From Candidatus Pseudomonas phytovorans (GTDB lineage Bacteria > Pseudomonadota > Gammaproteobacteria > Pseudomonadales > Pseudomonadaceae), in contig CP119325.1 in the NCBI GenBank assembly GCA_029202525.1, positions 5,740,001 to 5,804,000 on the forward strand: a DNA stretch of 64,000 bases, given 5' to 3'. Both the position numbers and the translations under genes were made by a program. Below are positions 51,930 to 60,432 of this stretch, one piece after another. Under the pieces are notes generated by a model that saw only the letters and a program-made list of their open reading frames with translations, was not told where the DNA came from and searched no databases. How positions within the stretch are numbered: position 1 is the stretch's first letter; each line of letters starts with the position of its first letter.

Positions 51930-52610
51930 ATGAAAACAATAGCGCCCTGTATGGCAGCAATGATGCTGCTCGGTGGGTGCAATGGAGTGCCAACGTCGTA
52001 CGTTTCAGACCCCGTCTACAGCCAGGCTTTCGTGGTGACCTCCGGTGCCCCGCTGCCGATGTTGCTGATGGCCAGTGCCATCCAGTGGAACGAGGATTAC
52101 GCAGTAACCGCCAAACACACCCCCTTCCTGCGCAACGTGGTCCACGAGGGCCTCGGTGACGTGGTGTTCTTCGAGCACAAAGCCGACAACGTGCCGCTCT
52201 GGCGCCAGTACGTGCCTGGGGAGGCCGTGACGGCGGTGGGTTTCAACAGCTTCATGATGCCGATGCAAGGCAAGGGCCATGCCCTGCCGTCGCTGGTAAG
52301 GCTTGAAGGTACGCCGGGCAGCGTCTTCTACTCGGTGCACGACGGCCCTATCACCAAGGGCATGTCGGGCGGGCCGGTGTTTGCCGATGACGGCCAGGTG
52401 GTGGGCATCAACGTCGCCATCATCCCCACCAGCGAGATCGACGCCGGCAGGCGTCCGGACCTGGTCGGCAAGGAGCGCATCAGCGTGTTCATGTCGTTCA
52501 ACGAGATCGACAAGGAATGGCGGCGTTATCAATACATGCTGGGGCATAAGGCCAAGCCGCAGGCACCGGCTTCGGTCAAAGGCTATGTAGCGGTGGTGGC
52601 CAAGCCTTGA
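51930..52610 (+). CDS. Trypsin-like serine protease lipoprotein
   Basis: A 226-residue protein with a lipobox (LLGGC, Cys17). The likely catalytic His63 is in AVTAKHTPF and Ser146 in GMSGGPVFADDGQVVGI, the hallmark of chymotrypsin/trypsin-like proteases. An acidic residue in the FFEHKADN region (Asp86) could complete the triad. The protein is shorter than most family members and has no PDZ domain. It is probably anchored in the periplasm. Substrate unknown. It stands alone between REP elements. Confidence 0.75.
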   Translation: MKTIAPCMAAMMLLGGCNGVPTSYVSDPVYSQAFVVTSGAPLPMLLMASAIQWNEDYAVTAKHTPFLRNVVHEGLGDVVFFEHKADNVPLWRQYVPGEAVTAVGFNSFMMPMQGKGHALPSLVRLEGTPGSVFYSVHDGPITKGMSGGPVFADDGQVVGINVAIIPTSEIDAGRRPDLVGKERISVFMSFNEIDKEWRRYQYMLGHKAKPQAPASVKGYVAVVAKP

Positions 52611-52665
52611 GTTCAGTGCCTGGGCACATTTGCCGATGCAAAGCGGCTTATGATGCAAGGCTGAT

Positions 52666-52757
52666 GGCCTCTTCGCGGGCACGCCCGCTCCCACAGGGCT
52701 CACAGTATCCAACACCTGAGTTGTACCTGTGGGAGCAGGCGTGCCCGCGAAGAGGCC
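52666..52757. repeat. Paired REP elements forming an inverted repeat
   Basis: GGCCTCTTCGCGGGCACGCC..CGCTCCCACAGG and the complement CCTGTGGGAGCAGGCGTGCC..CGCGAAGAGGCC. Unusually, it lies between two genes in the same direction. Confidence 0.9.
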
Positions 52758-52785
52758 CTAGCAGCCAGCGCAAGAAGGACCTGCC

Positions 52786-53280
52786 ATGCACCTGACCCAC
52801 CGCCCCGTCCATCCCGACGACATCCCAGCCATCTGCAGTTTTGCGCAGGGCCCGGACGAATTGTTCTACATGTTCCCCAAGGCCACCTACCCCCTCACCC
52901 CCGCCCAACTGAACGACGCCATCGCCCAACGCAGCGGCTCCACGGTGGTGGAAGGCAACGGTAATGTTCTGGCCTTTGCCAACTTCTACAAAGCCGAACA
53001 CGGCTGCGTTTGCGCCTTGGGCAATGTAGTCGTGGCCCCTACCGCGCGCAGCCATGGCGTAGCGCGCTACCTGGTAACCGCCATGATCGCGCTTGCCCGC
53101 AAGCAATACGCCGCCCGTGAAGTGTGGGTGTCCTGTTTCAATCACAACACCGCAGGCTTGCTGCTTTATCCACAGTTGGGTTTTGTGCCGTTCGGCATCG
53201 AAGAGCGACAGGCGTGGGATGGCACACGAGTGGCGCTGGTGCAGATGAAGCAGGTGCTCATTCAACGGGCCACGGCATGA
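52786..53280 (+). CDS. GNAT-family N-acetyltransferase
   Basis: A 164-residue acetyl-CoA-dependent acetyltransferase. The acetyl-CoA motif is VVVAPTARSHGVARYLVTAM, followed by VSCFNHNTAGLLLYPQLGFV. The N-terminus starts MHLTHRPVHPDDIPAICSFA. Substrate unknown. Its 3' end overlaps the convergent antitoxin gene by 19 bases. AAGGA precedes the ATG. Confidence 0.88.
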   Translation: MHLTHRPVHPDDIPAICSFAQGPDELFYMFPKATYPLTPAQLNDAIAQRSGSTVVEGNGNVLAFANFYKAEHGCVCALGNVVVAPTARSHGVARYLVTAMIALARKQYAAREVWVSCFNHNTAGLLLYPQLGFVPFGIEERQAWDGTRVALVQMKQVLIQRATA

Positions 53281-53558
53281 GGCTGAACCAGAAGGTCTAC
53301 ACCCAGGGCTCGAATGACTTTCAGCACGGTATCGAAGCGAGGCTTTGCACCTGGGCTTAGGGCCTTGTAGAGGCTTTCTCTGCCCAGTCCGCTCTGCGCA
53401 GCAATGTGTGTCATGCCTCGTGCGCGAGCAATATGGCCAAGTGCTCGAATGATTTCCTCAGTGTTGCCATCTGCCAGCACCTGGCTAAGGTACTCACTGA
53501 TCGCCTCATCACTGCCCAACAAGGCGGCCATATCAAATGGAATCAGTTTTTCGTTCAT
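53262..53558 (-). CDS. Addiction-module antidote, HTH type (orphan antitoxin)
   Basis: A 98-residue antitoxin of the COG3636 type. It begins MNEKLIPFDMAALLGSDEAI, with SEYLSQVLADGNTEEIIRAL and a Cro/XRE helix-turn-helix (HIARARGMTHIAAQSGLGRE, then SLYKAL). Such proteins neutralise RelE/ParE-like toxins and repress their operon. The ATG overlaps the stop of a toxin fragment by four bases (ATGA), the normal arrangement, but the toxin is truncated. Composition is more AT-rich than the core genes. Confidence 0.85.
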   Translation of the reverse strand: MNEKLIPFDMAALLGSDEAISEYLSQVLADGNTEEIIRALGHIARARGMTHIAAQSGLGRESLYKALSPGAKPRFDTVLKVIRALGVDLLVQPHAVAR

Positions 53559-53654
53559 TTCATCTCCTTCAGCAGCTTTCTGGCTTTGAGAATGTCGACC
53601 GACTGTGTGGACTTGTCGCCACCGACCAGCAGCAGAATCAACCTGTGCGCCCTT
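53555..53654 (-). pseudogene. Truncated RelE/ParE-type toxin, C-terminal remnant
   Basis: Thirty-three codons without a start, preceded by an in-frame TAA, reading AHRLILLLVGGDKSTQSVDI and LKARKLLKEMK to the stop. The LLLVGGDKSTQ..DI..A segment is the conserved C-terminus of RelE-like toxins paired with COG3636 antidotes, which are normally about 95-110 residues long. About two thirds of the gene is missing. Confidence 0.75.
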
Positions 53655-53797
53655 TAGAGGAATTCAGGTATATCTCATAAAATCGTCAGACCTTTCCCTT
53701 CGCTACAGCTACAAAATCCCTTGCAACATTCGCCACACGAACCTTCTACGACCCTCGACGTCCGATCCTGCATCCCCCACGTTTCGAGGTACCCCGC

Positions 53798-54691
53798 GTG
53801 AAAGATCTGATCGCCCGCAAGTACCGCCTGGTCGTGAAAACCATCGGCTACATCGGCTGGTCGCTGTTCTGGCTGCTGATCTGGGATGTGCTGGTCACCA
53901 TCGACTTCATGCTGTTCTTCAACAGCAAGTTCACTTTGCCGCTGATCCCGTTGACCTTGCTGGGCTCGGCGCTAGTGGTGCTGGTGAGTTTTCGCAACAG
54001 CAGCGCCTACAACCGCTGGTGGGAGGCGCGCACGTTGTGGGGCGCGTTGGTGAACGGATCGCGCAGCTTTGCGCGGCAAACGCTGACGCTGATCGACGAC
54101 CCGGATGATGGCTTGAACCCGATCAAGGCCACGTTGCTGCGCCGGCATATCGCCTATGTGAACTGCCTGGCGGCGCACCTGAAGGGTGAAGCGTGCCCAG
54201 ACGAGTTGATGGCGTTCATTCCACCGGCAGAGTTCGAGCGGCGCAACCGCTCGAACAATTTTGCCAATGACATTCTGGGCGGTTCGGCAGCCTTGCTGGC
54301 CCGGGAATACCAGGCTGGGCGGCTGGACAGCATCCGCCTGGCACGGCTGGAGTCGACGCTGGTGGACTTGTCCAATGCCCAGGGTGGCATGGAGCGGATC
54401 GCCAACACGCCGTTGCCCTACCCCTATGTGTATTTCCCACGGCTGTTCATCACCCTGTTCTGCCTGATCGTGCCGGTGGGGCTGGTGGAGTCGCTGGGCT
54501 GGTTTACGCCACTGGCTTCCACGGTGGTGGGATTCATGTTGCTGGCCATCGAGCGAATCGGGACGGATCTGCAGAGCCCGTTCAGGTTCAGTGAGCACCA
54601 GATCCAGATGGACACCATTTGTGAGACCATCGAGCGGAACCTGGATTCGATGCAGCGGGAGGCGCAATGTGCCGAGGTTGTAGACGCCTGA
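53798..54691 (+). CDS. Bestrophin-family membrane channel protein
   Basis: A 297-residue bestrophin/UPF0187 protein. Membrane segments include YIGWSLFWLLIWDVLVTIDF, LPLIPLTLLGSALVVLVSF and FPRLFITLFCLIVPVGLVES. The conserved RNSSAYNRWWEARTLWG and PLPYPYVYFPR define the family; bacterial homologues form pentameric ion channels. The start is GTG with GAGG nine bases upstream. It ends convergently with the transporter operon at a hairpin. Confidence 0.9.
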   Translation: MKDLIARKYRLVVKTIGYIGWSLFWLLIWDVLVTIDFMLFFNSKFTLPLIPLTLLGSALVVLVSFRNSSAYNRWWEARTLWGALVNGSRSFARQTLTLIDDPDDGLNPIKATLLRRHIAYVNCLAAHLKGEACPDELMAFIPPAEFERRNRSNNFANDILGGSAALLAREYQAGRLDSIRLARLESTLVDLSNAQGGMERIANTPLPYPYVYFPRLFITLFCLIVPVGLVESLGWFTPLASTVVGFMLLAIERIGTDLQSPFRFSEHQIQMDTICETIERNLDSMQREAQCAEVVDA

Positions 54692-54699
54692 GAGCGTTT

Positions 54700-54718
54700 G
54701 GGGCTGCTCTGCAGCCCC
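54700..54718. terminator. Hairpin between bestrophin gene and transporter operon
   Basis: GGGGCTGC-TCT-GCAGCCCC, a perfect eight-base stem between two convergent genes; no strong T run, so termination efficiency is uncertain. Confidence 0.6.
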
Positions 54719-54727
54719 GGGTATTTG

Positions 54728-55495
54728 TCAGGCCCGCACATAACGCTGGCGCAACACATCACTCAACACATCCACCAGCAACACCAGCACCAGCATGCCA
54801 ATGATCACCGTGCTGGCCTGGGCCTCCTGGAACAGGCTCAAGGTGGTGTACAGCATCTGCCCCAAGCCGCCTGCCCCGACAAACCCCAGCACGCTGGCCA
54901 TACGAATGTTGTTCTCCCAGCGGTACAAACTGTAGGCCAATAATTGCGGCCACAGGTTGGGCAAGGTCCCGAAACAGAAAGCCGCCACTTGGCTGCCACC
55001 CTGCAAGCGGATCGCCGTCGCCGGCTCCGGGGGCGCATTCTCCAGCGCCTCGGCAAACAGCCGCCCAAGCACCCCAGCCGTATGCAACGCCAAAGCCAAG
55101 GTGCCGGCATTCGGCCCAAGGCCGGCCGCCAGCACCGTCAGCGCCGCCCACACCAGTTCAGGGATGGCCCGCAGCGCATTCAGCAACAACCGCGATACAG
55201 CCTGCAACGGCCAGCCGAAACGCCCCGCCGCCGGCAGTGCCAGCAACATCCCCAGTACCATCGCCAGCAAGGTGCCCAGGCCGGACATGGCCAGGGTTTC
55301 CAGCGCCCCACGCCACACTGCCTTCAGGTGCCCGGCAGTCAGGTCCGGGTGTAGGAAACGCTCGGCATACTCGCTCATCTGCCCAAGCCCGCCATTGCCC
55401 ACCAACGCCTTAAGGTCCATCTCCAGGTAAGCGAACGAGGCCACTACCGCCACCGCGATAGCACCCAGCAGCAAGAGATTGATCACCCGTTTCAC
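54728..55495 (-). CDS. PhnE-like ABC permease, second subunit (putative selenate importer)
   Basis: A 255-residue permease of the phosphonate/selenate type. It starts MKRVINLLLLGAIAVAVVAS. The coupling region contains AIRLQGGSQVAAFCFGTLPN, with VLGFVGAGGLGQMLYTTLS near the C-terminus, as in PhnE. It overlaps the upstream permease by four bases. Together with the second permease it should form the membrane channel. The selenium role is inferred from the selD-selU neighbourhood. Confidence 0.85.
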   Translation of the reverse strand: MKRVINLLLLGAIAVAVVASFAYLEMDLKALVGNGGLGQMSEYAERFLHPDLTAGHLKAVWRGALETLAMSGLGTLLAMVLGMLLALPAAGRFGWPLQAVSRLLLNALRAIPELVWAALTVLAAGLGPNAGTLALALHTAGVLGRLFAEALENAPPEPATAIRLQGGSQVAAFCFGTLPNLWPQLLAYSLYRWENNIRMASVLGFVGAGGLGQMLYTTLSLFQEAQASTVIIGMLVLVLLVDVLSDVLRQRYVRA

Positions 55496-56319
55496 GCCAA
55501 CCTCCCGCGCAGCAGGCGGCTAAGCAGGTCGGCCAGCATCACCAGTACCAGGAACGTCAGCAACATGCTCGCCACCTCGGCACCGGCGAACATGCGCATC
55601 GACAGGTCGATCTGCTGCCCCAGCCCGCCAGCACCGACAAAGCCCATCACCACCGAAGCCCGCACCGCACACTCCCAGCGGTACACGGTGTAGGACACCA
55701 CTTCGGATGCGGCATTGGGCAAGATGCCGTAGAGAAACGCCGCCAGCCGGCCACTGCCCGCCTGCAGCAAGGCATGGGCGGGGCGCTGGTCGACCGACTC
55801 GAAGATCTCGGCGTACACCTTGCCGAGCATGCCGCTGTAGGTAATCGCGATCGCCAGCACGCCTGCCGTCGGCCCCAGCCCCACAGCGCGCACGAACAGC
55901 AACGCCCAGACGATCTCCGGCACGCTGCGCAAAAATATAAGCAGCCCGCGCACCGGCAGGCGCAGCAGCCGTGACCGCACCCCCGCACGCCCCCCACGGG
56001 AGGCGGCACGCAACGACAAAGCGCGGCTGGCCAGCAGGCCTGCCGGAACTGCCAGCAGCAATGCCAACGCCATGCCTGCGGTGGCCACGGCCAGGGTCTG
56101 CAGAGTGGCTTCGTACAGCAACGCGAGAAAGTCCGCATCGTGTGCCGGTGGCCAGAAGGCGCTGGTGAAAATGGCGATCTGCTGCCGGTTCTCAGCCTGC
56201 AGCAGCACCCATGGGTTCAGCTCGCTCAACTGAATGCCAGGCCACAGCACGGCCGCTGCCAGCAAGGTCAACAACAACCGCGGCAGCAGGGCCGGGTCGC
56301 GGGCTTCTGCATTCAGCAT
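55492..56319 (-). CDS. PhnE-like ABC permease, first subunit (putative selenate importer)
   Basis: A 275-residue permease. Motifs FLRSVPEIVWALLFVRAVGL, GPTAGVLAIAITYSGMLGKV and VMGFVGAGGLGQQIDLSMRM are those of PhnE-type permeases. It overlaps the ATPase gene by seven bases and the next permease by four. The PhnE family covers phosphonate, phosphite and putative selenate importers; sequence alone does not fix the substrate. Confidence 0.85.
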   Translation of the reverse strand: MLNAEARDPALLPRLLLTLLAAAVLWPGIQLSELNPWVLLQAENRQQIAIFTSAFWPPAHDADFLALLYEATLQTLAVATAGMALALLLAVPAGLLASRALSLRAASRGGRAGVRSRLLRLPVRGLLIFLRSVPEIVWALLFVRAVGLGPTAGVLAIAITYSGMLGKVYAEIFESVDQRPAHALLQAGSGRLAAFLYGILPNAASEVVSYTVYRWECAVRASVVMGFVGAGGLGQQIDLSMRMFAGAEVASMLLTFLVLVMLADLLSRLLRGRLA

Positions 56320-57122
56320 CGCGGAATCTGCACAGTCAGGGTCGACCCCTGGGTCGGCGGCGAAGTCAGTTGTTCGTTCGCGTACAGTGCATCCAGCATG
56401 GCCTCGGTGACCGCATCGGCCGGGCAGTCAAACACTACCTGCCCCTCGCGGATACCGATTACCCGTGGGAAATGCGCCAGCGCCAGGTCTACGGCATGCA
56501 GGCTCGCCACCAGCGTGACGCCGTTGGCCTGGGCATAGCGGTTGAGCAAGGCCAGGCTGTGGTCAGCCAGCACCGGGTCCATGGCCGACACTGGCTCGTC
56601 GGTCAGTAGCACCTGCGGCCGCTGATACAGCACCCGGGCGATGCCCACCCGCTGCAACTGGCCACCGGACAATTGCCCGCACTGCACGAACAACTTGTCG
56701 GCCAGGCCGAGCTCGGCCAAAACCCGGCGCGCCCCCGGCACATCGATGGGGTGCAGCAGGTTGAGCAAGCCACGCAGCACTCCCCACTGCCCCAGACGCC
56801 CGGCCAGTACCGCCGTCACCACCCGCTGGCGTGGCGGCAAGGGCGGCGCCTGGTGCACCAAGCCGACCCGCGCCCGCAAGCGCTGACGTGCCCCGGCAGA
56901 CAACACCCAGGGCTGCTCGCCCAGCAGCTCCAGGTACCCGCTGCCGGGCTGAATGGCCGTGGCCATCAGGTGCAGCAAGCTGGACTTGCCCGCCCCTGAC
57001 GGCCCGATGATGGCAACGCGCTCCCCCTGCTCGATACGCAGGCTGACCGCATCAAGCGCGCGTACCTGACCATGGCGCAGGCTCACACCGTGCAAATGGA
57101 TAGCCACAATGGCTGCGGTCAC
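56313..57122 (-). CDS. PhnC-like ABC ATPase (putative selenate importer)
   Basis: A 269-residue ATPase. Walker A is GPSGAGKSSLLHL, signature LSGGQLQRVGIARV, Walker B VLLTDEPVSAMDP, with the H-loop in VASLHAVDLA. The LLNLLHPIDVPGARRVLAEL stretch is typical of PhnC-like subunits. The GTG start overlaps the stop of the binding-protein gene (GTGA). Confidence 0.88.
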   Translation of the reverse strand: MTAAIVAIHLHGVSLRHGQVRALDAVSLRIEQGERVAIIGPSGAGKSSLLHLMATAIQPGSGYLELLGEQPWVLSAGARQRLRARVGLVHQAPPLPPRQRVVTAVLAGRLGQWGVLRGLLNLLHPIDVPGARRVLAELGLADKLFVQCGQLSGGQLQRVGIARVLYQRPQVLLTDEPVSAMDPVLADHSLALLNRYAQANGVTLVASLHAVDLALAHFPRVIGIREGQVVFDCPADAVTEAMLDALYANEQLTSPPTQGSTLTVQIPRC

Positions 57123-57973
57123 TTGAGCAGGCCAGCCTCGCGCGCAGCCTGCTCGGTGCCCACATAGTTCTCAGGCTTGGTCTCGATGAAGCGGCTGGCG
57201 GCCTGCAGGTCAAGGATCGCCTTGTGCTCGGGGTTGGCCGGGTCGAGGTCAAGGAAGGCTTTCTTGATCTTCTCTTTCAACACAGGGTTCATGTTGCCGC
57301 GCACGGTCCAGTTGTAGTCGAAGTAGGTCGGAGTGGTGGCGAATACCTTCACCTTGCTGGTATCGACCTTGCCGGCGTCCACCAGCTTCTGCCACACGCT
57401 GGCGTTGAGCACGCCACCGTCGACCTTGCCGGCCTGCACCCAGGCCACGGTGGCGTCATGGGCGCCAGAGTAGGCCACGCGGCTGAAGTACTCCTCAGGC
57501 TTGATGTTGTCCTGCTTGAGCATGAAGTAACGCGGCATCAGGCTGCCCGACGTGGACGAGACGGAGCCGAAGGCAAACGACTTGCCTTTGAGGTCGGCCA
57601 GGCTCTTCACGTCGGGGTTGGCAGTGATGAACTTGGAGGTGAACTGCGCGTCCTGCTCACGCTGCACCAGCGGCGTAGCCGCAGGATCCTTCAGGTGTAC
57701 CTGGACAAAGGTGAAACCACCCAGCCAGGCCAGGTCAAGGCGGTCGGCAGCCAGCGACTCGACCACCGCCGGGTAATCAGCCACCGGTACGAACTTCACC
57801 TCCATGCCCAACTGCTTGGCCAGGTACTCGCCCAACGGCTTGAACTTGCGCTGCAGTTCGGTAGGCGCTTCGTCGGGGATGGCGCTGACCCGCAGGGTTT
57901 CAGCAGCCTGAACGGCAATGGCACAGCAGGACAGCACGAGGCCGGCGGCGAGCGCCAGGTGGCGTTTGAACAT
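57119..57973 (-). CDS. PhnD-like periplasmic binding protein (putative selenate-binding)
   Basis: About 284 residues. The signal peptide is about 1-24 (LVLSCCAIAVQAAE). The mature sequence starts TLRVSAIPDEAPTELQRKFK, with PLGEYLAKQLGMEVKFVPVA and LDLAWLGGFTFVQV, a pattern of the PhnD-like group annotated as putative selenate ABC transporter binding proteins. The frame extends upstream, but MFKRHLALAAG gives the signal peptide. It is divergent from selD, so selenium oxyanion is the most likely ligand; phosphonate or phosphite remain possible. Confidence 0.85.
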   Translation of the reverse strand: MFKRHLALAAGLVLSCCAIAVQAAETLRVSAIPDEAPTELQRKFKPLGEYLAKQLGMEVKFVPVADYPAVVESLAADRLDLAWLGGFTFVQVHLKDPAATPLVQREQDAQFTSKFITANPDVKSLADLKGKSFAFGSVSSTSGSLMPRYFMLKQDNIKPEEYFSRVAYSGAHDATVAWVQAGKVDGGVLNASVWQKLVDAGKVDTSKVKVFATTPTYFDYNWTVRGNMNPVLKEKIKKAFLDLDPANPEHKAILDLQAASRFIETKPENYVGTEQAAREAGLLK

Positions 57974-58099
57974 GAGTGTTCTCCGGTTCAATAGCGGGGG
58001 ATGGCCAACATTTATGCCAGCACCGGCAAGTATAAGAGGCAAAGGCCCGATGGCCAGCTTTGCTAAACTCGCGCAACAATCTGACCTGCCGAGGTGCGT

Positions 58100-59134
58100 A
58101 TGAGCGAGCCGATTCGCCTGACCCAGTACAGCCATGGTGCCGGCTGTGGCTGCAAGATCTCTCCCAAGGTGCTGGATGTGATCCTGGCCGAAAGCGGCGC
58201 CCAGGCCCTGGACCCGAAACTGTGGGTCGGCAACGCATCGCGCGACGACGCAGCCGTGTATGCGCTGGACGATGAGCGCGGGGTGGTCTCAACCACTGAC
58301 TTTTTCATGCCCATCGTCGATGACCCATACGACTTCGGCCGTATCGCCGCCACCAACGCTATCAGCGACATCTACGCCATGGGTGGCGACCCGCTGATGG
58401 CCATCGCCATCCTGGGCTGGCCAGTCAACGTGCTACCACCGGAAGTGGCCCGTGAAGTGATCCGTGGCGGCCGCGCCGTGTGCGCCGAAGCCGGGATCCC
58501 GCTGGCCGGTGGCCATTCCATCGACGCCCCGGAGCCGATCTTCGGCTTGGCCGTGACCGGCGTGGTCAGCAAGCGCCACCTCAAGCGCAACGACACCGCC
58601 ACTGCAGGCTGCCGGCTGTACCTGACCAAGCCACTGGGCATCGGCATCCTCACCACCGCCGAGAAACAAACGAAGCTGCGCGCGCAGGACCAGGGCCTGG
58701 CCCGCGACTGGATGTGCACCCTCAATACCCCCGGCAGCCGCTTTGGCAAGCTCGACGGGGTCAAGGCAATGACCGACGTCACCGGCTTCGGCTTGCTCGG
58801 GCACCTGGTTGAGCTGGCCGAAGGCAGCGGCCTTACCGCGCTCCTGGACTTCGCTGCAGTGCCCCGGCTGCCCAGTGTCGACCACTACCTGGCCGAGGGC
58901 TGCATTCCCGGTGGAACCCTGCGTAACTACGACAGCTACGGGCACAAGATCGGCGCCCTCGACAACGACCAGAAACACCTGCTGTGTGACCCGCAGACCA
59001 GCGGCGGCCTGCTGGTAGCCGTTGCCCCGGAGGGCGAAGCCGAGTTCCTTGCCGTGGCGGCCGAACTGGGCCTTCAGCTGGCGCCGATTGGCAAGTTGGT
59101 CGAACGACAGAGCCACGCGGTCGAGGTGAACTGA
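58100..59134 (+). CDS. selD: Selenide, water dikinase (selenophosphate synthetase)
   Basis: A 344-residue enzyme that makes selenophosphate from selenide and ATP. The catalytic motif HGAGCGCKISPKVL has Cys16 (not selenocysteine) and Lys19. Metal and ATP residues lie in STTDFFMPIVDDPYDFGRIA and AGGHSIDAPEPIFG, and DVTGFGLLGHLVEL is conserved. The ATG at 58100 has GAGG upstream; the GTG at 58094 is less likely. It is coupled to selU by a one-base overlap (TGATG). Confidence 0.97.
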   Translation: MSEPIRLTQYSHGAGCGCKISPKVLDVILAESGAQALDPKLWVGNASRDDAAVYALDDERGVVSTTDFFMPIVDDPYDFGRIAATNAISDIYAMGGDPLMAIAILGWPVNVLPPEVAREVIRGGRAVCAEAGIPLAGGHSIDAPEPIFGLAVTGVVSKRHLKRNDTATAGCRLYLTKPLGIGILTTAEKQTKLRAQDQGLARDWMCTLNTPGSRFGKLDGVKAMTDVTGFGLLGHLVELAEGSGLTALLDFAAVPRLPSVDHYLAEGCIPGGTLRNYDSYGHKIGALDNDQKHLLCDPQTSGGLLVAVAPEGEAEFLAVAAELGLQLAPIGKLVERQSHAVEVN

Positions 59135-60246
59135 TGCGCCCCGACTGCACCGATTTGCGCCAGCTGTTCCTCGACGATGTGCCGATGATGGACATGCGAG
59201 CGCCCGTCGAATTCGCCAAGGGTGCCTTCCCTGGCGTGGTCAACCTGCCGCTGATGAACGACCAGGAACGGCAGAAGGTCGGCACTTGCTTCAAACAGCA
59301 AGGCCAGGCAGCTGCCATCGCCCTTGGCCATCAGCTGGTCAGCGGCGCCAGCAAGCGGGCACGAATGGACGCCTGGGTGGCATTCACCCAGGTCCACCCG
59401 CAAGGCTATCTGTATTGCTTTCGGGGCGGGCTGCGTTCGCAGATCGTGCAGGGCTGGCTGCGTGATGAAGCGGGCATTCAGTACCCGCGCGTCAAAGGCG
59501 GCTACAAGGCCATGCGCACCTTCCTGCTGGAGACGACCCAGCAGGCGGTACAGCAATGTGATTTCGTGCTGGTCGGTGGACTGACCGGTACCGGCAAGAC
59601 CGATGTGCTACACCAGCTTGAAAATGTGCTGGATTTGGAAGGCCATGCCAACCATCGCGGCTCCAGCTTCGGCAAACGCGCCACAGCGCAACCGGCTCAG
59701 ATCGATTTCGAAAACCAGCTGGCCATCGATGTGCTGAAGAAGCGTGCCCGAGGGATCGGGCAGTTCGTGCTGGAGGATGAAGGCCGCATTGTCGGCAGCT
59801 GCACGGTGCCGCTGGAGTTGTACCAGGGCATGCAGCAGTACCCGCTGGTGTGGCTGGAGGACAGTTTCGCCAACCGCGTGGAGCGTATTTTGCGCGACTA
59901 CGTGGTCAACCTGAGTGCCGAGTTTGTCGCCGTGCATGGCGAGGAAGACGGCCGCCGGTTGTTTGCCGAGCGCATGCTGCAGAGCATGGCCAACATCTAC
60001 AAGCGCTTGGGCGGCGAGCGTTATCAGCGGTTGTCAGCGGTTCTGCTCGAAGCCCTGCAAGAGCAGCAGCGCAGCGGCGCGGTGGACTTGCACCGGGGCT
60101 GGATAGTAGGCTTGCTGAACGAGTATTACGACCCGATGTATGCCTACCAGCGCGACGCCAAAGCCGAACGCATCGAGTTTGCCGGAGATGCCGTGGAAGT
60201 GCGCGAATACCTCAAGGCCCGGGCGCTGCGGGAACCGCGCAAGTAA
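59134..60246 (+). CDS. selU: tRNA 2-selenouridine synthase
   Basis: A 370-residue enzyme (also called YbbB or MnmH) that replaces sulfur by selenium at the wobble uridine of some tRNAs, via a geranylated intermediate. The N-terminal rhodanese domain has the active Cys95 in YLYCFRGGLRSQ. The C-terminal domain carries a P-loop at about 149-156 (GLTGTGKTDVL). It uses the product of SelD directly. No selA or selB was seen in the window. Confidence 0.96.
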   Translation: MRPDCTDLRQLFLDDVPMMDMRAPVEFAKGAFPGVVNLPLMNDQERQKVGTCFKQQGQAAAIALGHQLVSGASKRARMDAWVAFTQVHPQGYLYCFRGGLRSQIVQGWLRDEAGIQYPRVKGGYKAMRTFLLETTQQAVQQCDFVLVGGLTGTGKTDVLHQLENVLDLEGHANHRGSSFGKRATAQPAQIDFENQLAIDVLKKRARGIGQFVLEDEGRIVGSCTVPLELYQGMQQYPLVWLEDSFANRVERILRDYVVNLSAEFVAVHGEEDGRRLFAERMLQSMANIYKRLGGERYQRLSAVLLEALQEQQRSGAVDLHRGWIVGLLNEYYDPMYAYQRDAKAERIEFAGDAVEVREYLKARALREPRK

Positions 60247-60292
60247 ACCAGCTCCTACAGGTATTTCCTGAACCTGAAACCTGTACAGAACC

Positions 60293-60377
60293 TGTGGGAG
60301 CGGGCATGCCCGCGAAGAATCCAGCGAGGTGGATGGCACCGGCGTAGCCGGTGTTCGCGGGCACGCCCGCTCCCACA
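60293..60377. repeat. Paired REP elements with internal hairpin
   Basis: TGTGGGAGCGGGCATGCCCG and, inverted, CGGGCACGCCCGCTCCCACA, with the hairpin GGCACCGGC-GTA-GCCGGTG between. It lies between convergent selU and the DUF1311 gene. Confidence 0.9.
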
Positions 60378-60432
60378 TGGACAGCGTGATCCTTGAGCCT
60401 GCGCAATTCCTGTGTCAATGGATTTACCCAAC

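Noticed and set aside
54728..57973. Phosphonate degradation locus
   Set aside because: Only PhnC/D/E-like transporter genes are present; no C-P lyase or phosphonatase gene. The neighbours are selD and selU.
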